Below, piece after piece: positions 36,807-45,169 of a stretch of DNA of 64,000 nucleotides (position 1 is the stretch's first letter; each line of letters starts with the position of its first letter). A program made the translations under genes and the position numbers. The stretch comes from Cognaticolwellia beringensis (GTDB lineage: Bacteria; Pseudomonadota; Gammaproteobacteria; Enterobacterales; Alteromonadaceae), in the NCBI RefSeq assembly GCF_002076895.1, contig NZ_CP020465.1, positions 3,782,001-3,846,000 on the forward strand. Direction: 5' to 3'. The notes under the pieces are model-generated. The model was not told the DNA's origin. It searched no databases and saw nothing but the letters and a program-made list of their open reading frames with translations.

Positions 36807-36843
36807 AAAACCCCCGAGAGAGGTGAACTCTTTCGGGGGTTTA
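36807..36843 (-). terminator. his operon attenuator terminator
   Basis: On the minus strand AAACCCCCGAAAGAG pairs with CTCTCTCGGGGGTTT, followed by T's. It lies between the hisL leader peptide and hisG, so ribosome position on the His codons should decide whether it forms. Confidence 0.88.
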
Positions 36844-36911
36844 GAAATTAATTTTCATTTATCTTACACCGCTGAAAGGTTCAATGCCCCTCAGCGAATA
36901 AACCTGAGCAG

Positions 36912-36962
36912 CTAATCCGTATGATGGTGATGATGATGGATGGCAATCAGATTTAAAGTCAT
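36912..36962 (-). CDS. hisL: his operon leader peptide
   Basis: 16 residues, MTLNLIAIHHHHHHTD, with six consecutive His codons (five CAT, one CAC). Read on the minus strand upstream of hisG. E. coli hisL has seven His in the same place. Stalling of the ribosome here when charged His-tRNA is scarce should favour the antiterminator and read-through into hisG. Confidence 0.92.
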   Translation of the reverse strand: MTLNLIAIHHHHHHTD

Positions 36963-37041
36963 GTGTTATTTACTCTATTTAAGTGCTGAGTTATGTTTCA
37001 GCGTCAAGTTTCGGTGTAAGTTAATTTTTTGTCTTGTTATT

Positions 37042-37065
37042 AAATTAAAGTACTTACTTTAATTT
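37042..37065. promoter_or_regulatory. 10-bp inverted repeat between hisL and the 37235 gene
   Basis: AAATTAAAGT and ACTTTAATTT flank ACTT. About 80 bases upstream of hisL and 170 upstream of the divergent gene at 37235. Candidate operator or promoter-associated dyad; the rest of this 270-base divergent region shows no gene. Confidence 0.35.
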
Positions 37066-37234
37066 AGGTTTACATTACGTGGATTTTTGGAGCAGATCAA
37101 GCGATTAATTTTAACTCGATATGAAATTTTGAACTAAGCTAGTATTGTTTGGTTCTAAGAGAAGTAGAGTCGCAAAGTTAACGTTAGGGCCGGTATTGCC
37201 GATATAGAGACAATACTTAAATGAGGAGGCAACC

Positions 37235-37564
37235 ATGGACATTTTCACTACTGCATTAACACGTGTTGTGCCCGTGCCTATAAAACCAACTAACCTAAAA
37301 GTTAAGGCGTTAGCTAAAGCGGCTGCAACTCATGCAGTGTCTGATGACATTGCGGGCTTAGAAGATCCTGCTTTATATTTTAAAAAACCATCAGATGAAA
37401 AATCACCAAGTAAAGAAGAAACACACGATAATGACGCAGCTGAATCGGTTGAACCTTCAACAGTGCCAGCAGATAATACGGGTAAACATATAGATATATA
37501 TGATGATAGTGAAAACGCACCAGTAGAAAAAGATGATAAACCCCACTTAGATATTTTCGTATGA
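37235..37564 (+). CDS. Hypothetical acidic protein with DI(F/Y) motifs
   Basis: 109 residues with a very strong ribosome site (GAGGAGG 6 bases before the ATG). Residues 1-50 look conserved and helical (MDIFTTALTRVVPVPIKPTN, LKVKALAKAAATHAV). Residues 55-109 are acidic and disordered, containing HIDIYDDSE and a C-terminal HLDIFV that echo the N-terminal MDIF. Similar small proteins occur in Shewanella and relatives but I know no function. No signal peptide or membrane helix, so probably cytosolic. Between the divergent his operon and yoaA, probably monocistronic. Confidence 0.7.
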   Translation: MDIFTTALTRVVPVPIKPTNLKVKALAKAAATHAVSDDIAGLEDPALYFKKPSDEKSPSKEETHDNDAAESVEPSTVPADNTGKHIDIYDDSENAPVEKDDKPHLDIFV

Positions 37565-37748
37565 TACTTACGTTGATATTAAGCGCCTGACCTAGGCACT
37601 ATTATTTAATCAGAGTATTTGTAGTCGAATTGTTAGCATATTCTACGATATTTTCTTGTTTAAAATTAGCGAGGATTTGCTATATTTATCCTGTTATTTT
37701 TATCTGTGATGATTATAATGAGCGCAAATTTATCAATGTCGTAACCTC

Positions 37749-39701
37749 ATGAATGCTGTTGAACATGCGTTTTCACATCAAGGTGCTTTAGCGAAAGCCA
37801 TTAATGGCTTTTCTCCTCGCCAAGCACAACTCGATATGGCATTGGAAGTTGCTAAAGCAATTGAGCAAAAAAGCTCGCTTATTGTCGAAGCGGGGACAGG
37901 TACTGGTAAGACATTCGCCTACTTAATTCCAGCATTATTGGCGAATAAGGCGAATGCTGAAAATGATGCCGGGCAGATAAAAATTATTGTTTCAACCGGT
38001 ACCAAAAACCTACAAGAACAATTATTTCATAAAGACTTACCTCTAATACGTAAAGCGCTGGCCAGTAATGCACAAGTAGCCTTATTAAAAGGGCGCGCAA
38101 ACTATCTTTGTATCTATCGATTAGAGCAATATCAACAATCGCGCGGTCAACTTGACGCTCAAACATTAGCTGATTTTGTCAAAGTACGTGCTTGGGCGAA
38201 TGGCACACACAGTGGCGATATTGGTGAGTTGGTTAATGTTACCGAAGGCTCGCCGGTATTTCCGTTTGTTACCAGCACGGTTGATAACTGTCTCGCAAAA
38301 GATTGCCCAAATATTGAAGATTGTTATTTAATTAAAGCGCGAACAAAAGCCATTGATGCAGATCTTGTGGTGGTAAATCATCATTTATTCTTTGCTGATA
38401 TGGCGCTAAAAGATAGTGGCTTTGGTGAGCTAATTCCTAAAGCTGATGTGATGATTTTTGATGAAGCGCATCAAATAGCCGACATTGCCAGTGAATACTT
38501 TGGCGAGGCATTTTCTACTCGGCAAATGCTTGATCTTTGTAGTGATGTTTTACAAGTTTACCGAACAGAATTAACTGATGTAAAGCAACTGGCTAAAGCA
38601 GCAGAAAAGCTGTTAAAAACCAGTCAAGAATTTCGCCTGTTATTTAGTTATGATCCCGAACGCGGCAATTGGCGAGAAAAGCATCAACAGCAACAATTTG
38701 CTCATGCCTTTAAACTATTAAAAACTGATTTAGATTTTCTCTATCAAGTGATCAAACTTTGTGTTTCTCGCAATGAAGCTATTGATAACTGTTTTGATCG
38801 AGCGGTAAACCTATTAGCACAATATGAAGTCATGGCTGATGTAGAGGCGATGGGTATGAGCTTTTGGTATGAAACCACGCCACGCCATGTTGTGTTACAT
38901 AAAACACCATTATCAGTAGCTGACAAATTTGGCACGTATGTTAAAGAGTCTGGTGCAGGCTGGATATTTACTTCGGCAACGCTCGCCGTAGATGGCGCAT
39001 TCAAACATTTTTCTAGCCATTTAGGTCTTGAAGGTTCCGCCAGTTTATTGCTCGATAGTCCATTCGATTATGCCAAACAGTCTCAATTAATAATACCGCG
39101 TTATTTGCCCGCAGCAAATGACATGAACCGGGCTAAAGCGTTATCTGAACTTGCTATTCCCTTAATTGAAGCCAGTGCTGGTGCTTGTTTTATGTTGTTT
39201 ACCAGTTATCGCGTTATGCATCAGGTTGCTGAGTTATTAACCGAGAACATTGATAACCCATTATTAGTGCAAGGGCAGATGGGCAAGCGAAAGTTACTTG
39301 AAGAGTTTGTTGAGCAAGATAGCGCGGTGCTATTAGCCACGGCAAGCTTTTGGGAAGGAGTGGATGTTCGCGGTGACAAACTTACCTGTGTGATCATCGA
39401 CAAATTGCCCTTTGCTTCACCCAATGATCCTTTATTACAAGCACGCAGTGAAGATGTAAAACGACAAGGTAAAGACCCGTTTGCGCAAATTCAATTACCG
39501 CAAGCGGTCATTGCTTTAAAGCAAGGAGTAGGGCGTTTAATTCGTGATGTGAATGACAATGGTATTCTTGTGATATGTGATGATCGACTGGTTAATCGTC
39601 CCTATGGCGAAGTTTTCCTGAAGAGCTTACCTGATATGAAACGCAGTCGAGATATTAAGCAAGCAGCGACATTCTTAGCACAACTTGTGAGTCGAAAATA
39701 A
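37749..39701 (+). CDS. yoaA: ATP-dependent DNA helicase YoaA (DinG/XPD family)
   Basis: 650 residues. 5'-3' superfamily 2 iron-sulphur helicase; in E. coli it works with HolC in repair of replication forks. Walker A VEAGTGTGKTFAY near 43-55; cluster cysteines in KGRANYLC and CLAKDCPNIEDC; DEAH box VMIFDEAHQIAD; motif VI region ALKQGVGRLIRD near 590. Neighbouring tsaB as in E. coli supports YoaA rather than DinG. A possible weak ribosome site only; the ATG at 37749 gives the family length. Confidence 0.95.
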   Translation: MNAVEHAFSHQGALAKAINGFSPRQAQLDMALEVAKAIEQKSSLIVEAGTGTGKTFAYLIPALLANKANAENDAGQIKIIVSTGTKNLQEQLFHKDLPLIRKALASNAQVALLKGRANYLCIYRLEQYQQSRGQLDAQTLADFVKVRAWANGTHSGDIGELVNVTEGSPVFPFVTSTVDNCLAKDCPNIEDCYLIKARTKAIDADLVVVNHHLFFADMALKDSGFGELIPKADVMIFDEAHQIADIASEYFGEAFSTRQMLDLCSDVLQVYRTELTDVKQLAKAAEKLLKTSQEFRLLFSYDPERGNWREKHQQQQFAHAFKLLKTDLDFLYQVIKLCVSRNEAIDNCFDRAVNLLAQYEVMADVEAMGMSFWYETTPRHVVLHKTPLSVADKFGTYVKESGAGWIFTSATLAVDGAFKHFSSHLGLEGSASLLLDSPFDYAKQSQLIIPRYLPAANDMNRAKALSELAIPLIEASAGACFMLFTSYRVMHQVAELLTENIDNPLLVQGQMGKRKLLEEFVEQDSAVLLATASFWEGVDVRGDKLTCVIIDKLPFASPNDPLLQARSEDVKRQGKDPFAQIQLPQAVIALKQGVGRLIRDVNDNGILVICDDRLVNRPYGEVFLKSLPDMKRSRDIKQAATFLAQLVSRK

Positions 39702-39823
39702 AGTATAACCAACTTCATGCCTGCAAATTTCAAACATGGCAGTGTTAAAGTTTTCTGGGAATAACATAAAATAATGTTAAACTCGCCCCATAAATAATGA
39801 AGCAATTTTAAAAGGTTTTTGAC

Positions 39824-40510
39824 GTGAATTTTTTGGCCATTGATGCCTCAACTGAAGCTTGTTCAGTCGCAATTAAATATAATGATAAACAGTTTAGTGA
39901 ATATGAGCTGTGTCCTCAGTCGCATAGTTTGCGTTTACTGCCGATGATCGACAGCGTGTTAAAACAGGCTAGTGTTAAATTAACTGATCTTGATGGTATT
40001 ATTTTTGGCCAAGGCCCGGGTAGTTTTACCGGCGTGCGAATTGGTATTGGTGTTACGCAAGGATTAGCATTTTCTGCAGAGCTGTCTGCACGTGGTGTGT
40101 CTACTTTACAAGCGATGGCTCAGCAAGCCTACGATGAAAAAGGCGAGGGTAAAGTTATTGCCGCAATAGATGCGCGCATGTCAGAAGTTTATACTTGTTA
40201 CTTTGAAGTTGATAAACAAGGGATTATGCAACCGAAAACTGAAGAAACAGTGCTAAAACCAGAGTTTGTTGCTCAATATTATCAAGACTTAGTCATACCT
40301 GCTTATGCGGTTGGCACAGGGTGGGATGCTTATCCTGAATTAGCCGCCTTAAAATCAAATGCTGATTCACCTGAAATTTTGTTTCCAACTGCTGTGGCTA
40401 TGTTAACACTGGGGCAAGTCGATTTTGCACAACACTGTGTTGATGCTGAAAATGCACAGCCAAAGTATGTGCGCGATACTGTTTCATGGAAAAAGCTCCC
40501 AGGAAGATAA
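39824..40510 (+). CDS. tsaB: tRNA threonylcarbamoyladenosine modification protein TsaB
   Basis: 228 residues. Non-catalytic ASKHA-fold partner of TsaD in t6A synthesis at position 37 of ANN-reading tRNAs. N-terminus NFLAIDASTEACSVAI, then GIIFGQGPGSFTGVRIGIGV and DARMSEVY. GTG or ATG choice: the first codon GTG at 39824 gives the standard N-terminus. Follows yoaA by 122 bases, the conserved order. Confidence 0.95.
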   Translation: MNFLAIDASTEACSVAIKYNDKQFSEYELCPQSHSLRLLPMIDSVLKQASVKLTDLDGIIFGQGPGSFTGVRIGIGVTQGLAFSAELSARGVSTLQAMAQQAYDEKGEGKVIAAIDARMSEVYTCYFEVDKQGIMQPKTEETVLKPEFVAQYYQDLVIPAYAVGTGWDAYPELAALKSNADSPEILFPTAVAMLTLGQVDFAQHCVDAENAQPKYVRDTVSWKKLPGR

Positions 40511-40681
40511 CACTTAGCTATTTTGACGTTATCTAACTGACTAGGACTAAAACATTTAAATTTACCACTGCCCTTTAACTTGCGTGATTGAAAGCATATT
40601 AAGGTGTTTAACAATATACGATCTATTCGACCGTATAAAAAATTGATTTCACCTTGACGATAAATTTGTTAAATTAGTAGC

Positions 40682-41089
40682 ATGCAAGTTAATAATACCG
40701 CCAATTTAGCTTCTCAAGCTGCTCTCGCACTTGGAAATAGCAACTCTGTACCTGCTCAAGAGCAGCGTACTAGAGCACTTGCGCGTGAAACGCTTAGCAA
40801 TGAAGAAAATCAAAGCCAAAAGTCACAAGCTGACATTGATAGCCGACAACGATTAGATATTGACGACCAAGCGATTGCGCTTATTGAGCGAGAACAGTTG
40901 CCACAATTTGAAAGCCGCAACAACGCTCAGCGAAGTAATCACCAAGGTGCGCAATCAAACAGCTATAATAGTGGTTATGATTCACCTTCGAATCAAAATC
41001 AATCGGCAGTAGCCGCTTATCAGTCCATTGGTGCAATTGCCCAGCGCGATAATATTCAACAAATTTTTGGCGTTGACTTATTTGCCTGA
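40682..41089 (+). CDS. Hypothetical Gln/Asn/Ser-rich protein
   Basis: 135 residues, hydrophilic and predicted disordered, with a single Met at the start. N-terminal NNTANLASQAALALGNSN, central charged stretch DIDSRQRLDIDDQAIALIER, Asn/Ser/Gln-rich linker, and a conserved-looking end AYQSIGAIAQRDNIQQIFGV-DLFA. Proteins with the same style of ending are common unknowns in Alteromonadales. No signal peptide. Its end overlaps the M50 peptidase gene by up to 62 bases, which suggests coupled translation. Confidence 0.6.
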   Translation: MQVNNTANLASQAALALGNSNSVPAQEQRTRALARETLSNEENQSQKSQADIDSRQRLDIDDQAIALIEREQLPQFESRNNAQRSNHQGAQSNSYNSGYDSPSNQNQSAVAAYQSIGAIAQRDNIQQIFGVDLFA

Positions 41090-41786
41090 ATCATCGGATA
41101 AAAAATATCGTTCCTCAACTGAAAAAACCACAAAAAGCTTGAGCCATAAGTTTCAATTTTGGTTGCTGTTTTTAACGGCGCTAATTATTTTACAGTTGCC
41201 TTTTATTTCCATACCCTTTAAATGGTTAGAAAGCTATTTCCATGAGATTAGCCATGGTTTAACGGCGCTGCTAACTGGCGGAAGTATTATACAAATTCAA
41301 TTGTTTCCTAATGGTGCTGGATTATGTACAACTCGCGGCGGCTCAGCTTTTTTTATAAGCTTAATGGGCTATGGAGGCGCAATATTGTGGGGCAGTTTAC
41401 TATTCTACTTAGCTTCAAGTCATCGCAGAATTGCACAGGTTTTTTCTATGCTGCTAGTCGGGTTACTCGCAAGTAGTATATTATTATGGGTACGCGATTT
41501 ATTAACCTTATTTATTGTTTTAGTTTTGCTGGTTTTAGTGCTGGCGCAAATAAAATATTCTTCACAAAAGTATCTGCAAAAGTTTTTACAAGTTACGGGT
41601 TTATTAGTGTTAATTAACAGTTTAATGAGTCCACTTTATTTACTTGATGGACAAGCTCGCGGTGATGGTGCAGCCTTAGCCAATCTGACTTATATTCCAG
41701 AAATAATTTGGGTTGTTATTTGGTTTTCAGCAGCATTGTTAGCAACCTATAAACTTAGTAAAATATCATTGGGTAGTAAACGTTAG
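41028..41786 (+). CDS. M50 family metallopeptidase (M50B-like)
   Basis: 252 residues if the GTG at 41028 is used. TTG codons at 41073 and 41082 are alternatives, the latter starting just before the upstream gene's stop at 41089; no start has a good ribosome site. About seven membrane helices. The catalytic motif is HEISH in WLESYFHEISHGLTALLTGG, with a second conserved element LYLLDGQARGDGAALA near residue 210. This is the pattern of integral-membrane zinc peptidases of the M50B type, which cut within or next to membranes. The substrate is unknown; the overlapping disordered protein is an obvious candidate partner. Confidence 0.78.
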   Translation: MVQLPSAIIFNKFLALTYLPESSDKKYRSSTEKTTKSLSHKFQFWLLFLTALIILQLPFISIPFKWLESYFHEISHGLTALLTGGSIIQIQLFPNGAGLCTTRGGSAFFISLMGYGGAILWGSLLFYLASSHRRIAQVFSMLLVGLLASSILLWVRDLLTLFIVLVLLVLVLAQIKYSSQKYLQKFLQVTGLLVLINSLMSPLYLLDGQARGDGAALANLTYIPEIIWVVIWFSAALLATYKLSKISLGSKR

Positions 41787-41852
41787 CTTCTAGAACACCA
41801 TTATCTTCATTTGAAACAAGCGATAGCTCTGTCGGCTTATTAAAGGATTTTC

Positions 41853-42716
41853 ATGCCAACTTCTCATATATTTAAAACAGTAGAATTCGATGTTAACGGC
41901 CAAAAAATTAGTGGGATAAGTAATGGTAATGAGCAGGGGGAATTACTTTTATGCTTGCATGGTTGGCTCGACAATGCTGCAAGTTTTCATCCTCTGATGC
42001 CGTATTTATCAAACTATCATGTTATTGCCATTGATTGGCCTGGGCATGGTTTATCTGATCATCGCAGCGCTGATGCTCATTATCATTTTTTAGATTGGGT
42101 CAATGACTTAATTGCTTTGTTTCGCTCACAGCAATGGCAAGCTATTGATATAGTTGGTCACTCTATGGGAGGAATGGTAGCGTCTACCTTCGCAGCAGCA
42201 TTTCCTGAACATGTGAAGTCATTAACCTTAATTGACGCTATCGGACTTTTAACCTCATCCGAAACAACTACAACGACACAATTGCGCAAAGGATTATTAA
42301 GTCGATTATCCCAAGGGACTAAAGTTAAAAAATATCACGCTAGTCTTGAATCTGCTGTTGAGGCTAGGGTACTTGTATCGGATTTGAGCCAACAAAATGC
42401 CGCACTTATTGTTAATCGAGGCATCGAGAAAACAGCGGCAGGTTTTAGTTGGCGTTCAGATAGTCGTTTACGCACTATTTCAACTTATCGATTTACTATG
42501 GCACAAGCACAACAACTTGTTGCAGATATAAATATACCTGTGCAATTGCTATATGGCAGCAAAGGCATGGATATGGTTACTAAAGGGCTAAAAAATTTTA
42601 GTCCGTTGTTTAAAAACTTGCAGAAGCACAAATTGATAGGCGGGCATCATGTTCATATGGAACAACCCGAGCAGGCGGCTATGTTAGTAAATGCGTTTAT
42701 TCAACAGTTAAAGTAA
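41853..42716 (+). CDS. Alpha/beta hydrolase
   Basis: 287 residues. Oxyanion/HG motif LLCLHGWLDNAASF; nucleophile elbow DIVGHSMGGMVAS with Ser near 104; catalytic His in LIGGHHVHMEQPEQ near the end. Cytosolic esterase or hydrolase of unknown substrate. In related genomes an alpha/beta hydrolase commonly sits between tsaB and fadD, so a link with acyl compounds is plausible. AAAGGA precedes the start. The long palindrome after it could also act as its transcript end. Confidence 0.88.
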   Translation: MPTSHIFKTVEFDVNGQKISGISNGNEQGELLLCLHGWLDNAASFHPLMPYLSNYHVIAIDWPGHGLSDHRSADAHYHFLDWVNDLIALFRSQQWQAIDIVGHSMGGMVASTFAAAFPEHVKSLTLIDAIGLLTSSETTTTTQLRKGLLSRLSQGTKVKKYHASLESAVEARVLVSDLSQQNAALIVNRGIEKTAAGFSWRSDSRLRTISTYRFTMAQAQQLVADINIPVQLLYGSKGMDMVTKGLKNFSPLFKNLQKHKLIGGHHVHMEQPEQAAMLVNAFIQQLK

Positions 42717-42796
42717 GTATAAGCTTAACTCCATAGCTATAAGTTATTTAAAGGTAATTTTTTTACTCAGTTCAACTATAATAACGGTATTAAATT

Positions 42797-42830
42797 CCAG
42801 TTAATTTAAACAAGTGTTTAAATTAACTGG
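42797..42830. promoter_or_regulatory. 34-bp palindrome upstream of fadD with PsrA-like core
   Basis: CCAGTTAATTTAAAC and GTTTAAATTAACTGG are perfectly complementary around AAGT. The centre AAAC-N4-GTTT fits the recognition core of PsrA, the TetR-type fatty-acid-responsive repressor that controls fadD and beta-oxidation genes in Pseudomonas and Shewanella. About 70 bases before the fadD start. Confidence 0.6.
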
Positions 42831-42899
42831 ATCGACCAGTGAAAATTTGATAAAACGTATCACTAAATAAAGAATAAGAATCTAAAGAGGAAAGGTACT

Positions 42900-44555
42900 G
42901 TGGAAAAAATTTGGCTTGAGAAGAGTTATCCTCCCGGCGTTCCATTTGAAATTGATCCTGATAAATACGCTTCAATTGTCGATATGTTCCATAAATATAC
43001 TAAGGTTTATGCCGATCGTGCTGCCTTTATTAATATGGGTGCGGAAATTAGTTATAGTGAACTTGCTGAGCAAGCCACTTCCTTTGCGGCCTACTTGCAG
43101 CAAGATTTAGGTTTAGTTAAAGGTGATAAGTTTGCCATTATGGTGCCTAACTGTTTGCAATATCCTATTGCACTCTTTGGTGCCTTGTTAGCCGGTTTAA
43201 CTGTGGTGAATGTTAACCCGCTATACACAGCTCGTGAATTAGAGCATCAATTAAAAGATTCGAATACTAAAGCGATTTTGATTATTCAAAACTTTGCCAG
43301 CATTTTGGAAAAAGTGATTGATAAAACGCCGGTTGAAAAAGTTATTTTGACTTCGCTTGGTGATCGCTTAGGTCCAGTCAAAGGTGCGATTGTTAATGGC
43401 GTAGTTAAATATATCAAAAAAATGGTCCCTGCTTTTAATCTCGATAATGTCGAACACTTTAATAAAGCGTTAGCAAAGGGGAGCAAGTTAACTTTTAGCC
43501 CTGTTAAGCTTTCTGGTGACGACTTGGCCTTTTTGCAATATACCGGTGGAACAACAGGTGTTTCAAAAGGGGCGATGTTAACGCATCGCAATATGGTTGC
43601 TAACTTAGAGCAAGCCAAAGCAGCGATCAAACCACAACTAGAAGAAGGTAAAGAGCTCGTTGTTACCGCGTTACCGCTTTATCATATCTTCGCTTTGACC
43701 GCGAATTGCCTAACCTTTATAACTTTAGGTGGTACAAACTTACTGATCACCAATCCGCGTGATATGCCAGGGTTTGTAAAAGAGTTAGCTAAATATGACT
43801 TCACCGCGATTACCGGTGTAAATACTTTATTTAATGGTTTATTAAATACGCCTGGTTTTAGTGAACTAGATTTTTCTAATTTAAAGTTATCATTAGGCGG
43901 TGGTATGGCTGTTCAACGTCCGGTTGCTGAAAAGTGGGAAAGTGTCACGAAAACACGCTTGCTAGAAGGCTACGGATTGACAGAATGTGCACCATTAGTA
44001 ACTTTATGCCCTTACAACCAAGAGCATTACAGTGGCACTATAGGTTTACCAGCATCTTCAACTGATATTCGTATTGTATTGGAAGATGGTAGTGAGGCTA
44101 AAATTGGTGAACCAGGTGAAATGTGGGTTAAAGGCCCGCAAGTGATGAAAGGTTATTTTAACCGTCAAGAAGCTACCGATGAAATTTTAAAAGATGGCTG
44201 GTTAGCAACTGGCGATATTGCCTGCATGGATGAGAATGGCTTTTTCAAAATTGTTGATCGCAAAAAAGATATGATTATTGTCTCTGGCTTTAATGTCTTT
44301 CCAAATGAAATTGAAGAAGTCGTAGCTAGCCATCCCGGCGTATTAGAAGCAGCCGCGGTGGGTATTCCGCATGAAGCAAGTGGTGAAGTAGTGAAAATAT
44401 TTGTTGTGCGTAAGGATCCTAATTTGACCGAGGCTGGCTTAATTAAACATTGTCGTGAAAACTTAACTAATTACAAAGTGCCTAAACTTGTTGAGTTTCG
44501 TGACGAGTTGCCAAAATCTAATGTCGGTAAAATTTTACGACGTGAACTGCGCTAA
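42900..44555 (+). CDS. fadD: Long-chain-fatty-acid--CoA ligase
   Basis: 551 residues with a GTG start at 42900 preceded by AGAGGAAAGG. Activates long-chain fatty acids to acyl-CoA at the inner face of the membrane. ATP/AMP motif [49 protein letters not shown] (fatty-acid signature) and the C-terminal [13 protein letters not shown] with the acyl-adenylate Lys. Length and start ([20 protein letters not shown]) match E. coli FadD. Probably under PsrA-type control. Confidence 0.97.
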   Translation: MEKIWLEKSYPPGVPFEIDPDKYASIVDMFHKYTKVYADRAAFINMGAEISYSELAEQATSFAAYLQQDLGLVKGDKFAIMVPNCLQYPIALFGALLAGLTVVNVNPLYTARELEHQLKDSNTKAILIIQNFASILEKVIDKTPVEKVILTSLGDRLGPVKGAIVNGVVKYIKKMVPAFNLDNVEHFNKALAKGSKLTFSPVKLSGDDLAFLQYTGGTTGVSKGAMLTHRNMVANLEQAKAAIKPQLEEGKELVVTALPLYHIFALTANCLTFITLGGTNLLITNPRDMPGFVKELAKYDFTAITGVNTLFNGLLNTPGFSELDFSNLKLSLGGGMAVQRPVAEKWESVTKTRLLEGYGLTECAPLVTLCPYNQEHYSGTIGLPASSTDIRIVLEDGSEAKIGEPGEMWVKGPQVMKGYFNRQEATDEILKDGWLATGDIACMDENGFFKIVDRKKDMIIVSGFNVFPNEIEEVVASHPGVLEAAAVGIPHEASGEVVKIFVVRKDPNLTEAGLIKHCRENLTNYKVPKLVEFRDELPKSNVGKILRRELR

Positions 44556-44604
44556 GACTAGTTTTGCTATAAAAACTTACGTAAAAGTTACATAAAAGTT
44601 ACTT

Positions 44605-44633
44605 AAAAAGGCCAACATTCTGTTGGCCTTTTT
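44605..44633 (+). terminator. Rho-independent terminator of fadD
   Basis: AAAAAGGCCAACA-TTC-TGTTGGCCTTTTT, about 50 bases after the stop codon. The 100-bp tandem repeat array begins at the next base. Confidence 0.92.
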
Positions 44634-45018
44634 ATGTTCAGGATGAACGGTCAGTTTTTTTGTTCCAGACAAAAACTAAGTACCTTCGTCCTTGCAGGCA
44701 ATGTCGTGATCACATGGATGTGAATGAACGACGATGTTCAGGATGAACGGTCAGTTTTTTTGTTCCAGACAAAAACTAAGTACCTGCGTCCTTGCAGGCA
44801 ATGTCGTGATCACATGGATGTGAATGAACGACGATATTCAGGCTGAACGGTCAGTTTTTTTGTTCCAGACAAAAACTAAGTACCTGCGTCCTTGCAGGCA
44901 ATGTCGTGATCACATGGATGTGAATGAACGACGATGTTCAGGATGAACGATCAGTTTTTTTGTTCCAGACAAAAACTAAGTACCTTCGTCCTTGCAGGCA
45001 ATGTCGTGATCACATGGT
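44634..45018. repeat. Head-to-tail array of a 100-bp noncoding repeat (3.85 copies)
   Basis: Copies begin at 44634, 44734, 44834 and 44934, with a period of exactly 100 bases and only a few substitutions; the fourth ends at about 45018. Each unit starts ATGTTCAGGATGAACGGTCA and contains several dyads: GTTCA-GGA-TGAAC, GTTTTT...CAAAAAC, GTGATCAC and TCACAT-GG-ATGTGA. The period is not a multiple of three and there is no open frame through it. It lies between the fadD terminator and the convergent yciK gene. Confidence 0.95.
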
Positions 45019-45141
45019 CGTTCTTTGCCATCTCGGTAATTGCTCCTGAATTACTCTAATGACTTACATCCATGTAAGAACATGGCACCACGGCATTAAT
45101 ACGTCCATATACGTCCATATACGTCGATGTGAAAGAACGAC
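45017..45141. repeat. Inverted-repeat-bounded segment interrupting the end of the 100-bp array
   Basis: Bounded by GTCGTTCTTT (45017-45026) and AAAGAACGAC (45132-45141). After it, GATGTGAAAGAACGACGGTG resembles the end of the 100-bp unit (GATGTGAATGAACGACGATG), as if the last copy had been split by an insertion. Inside are three tandem 10-base units ATACGTCCAT at about 45099-45128. Confidence 0.6.
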
Positions 45142-45169
45142 GGTGTTTATGAAGTAAATGTCCTAATGA

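Noticed and set aside
36977..37007. TTGACG...TTAAAT as a hisL promoter
   Set aside because: The spacer would be 19 bases and the start would leave only about 8 bases before hisL, so the match is not convincing.
44634..45018. CRISPR array interpretation of the tandem repeats
   Set aside because: Units are contiguous with no unique spacers, the unit is 100 bp, and no cas genes are near.
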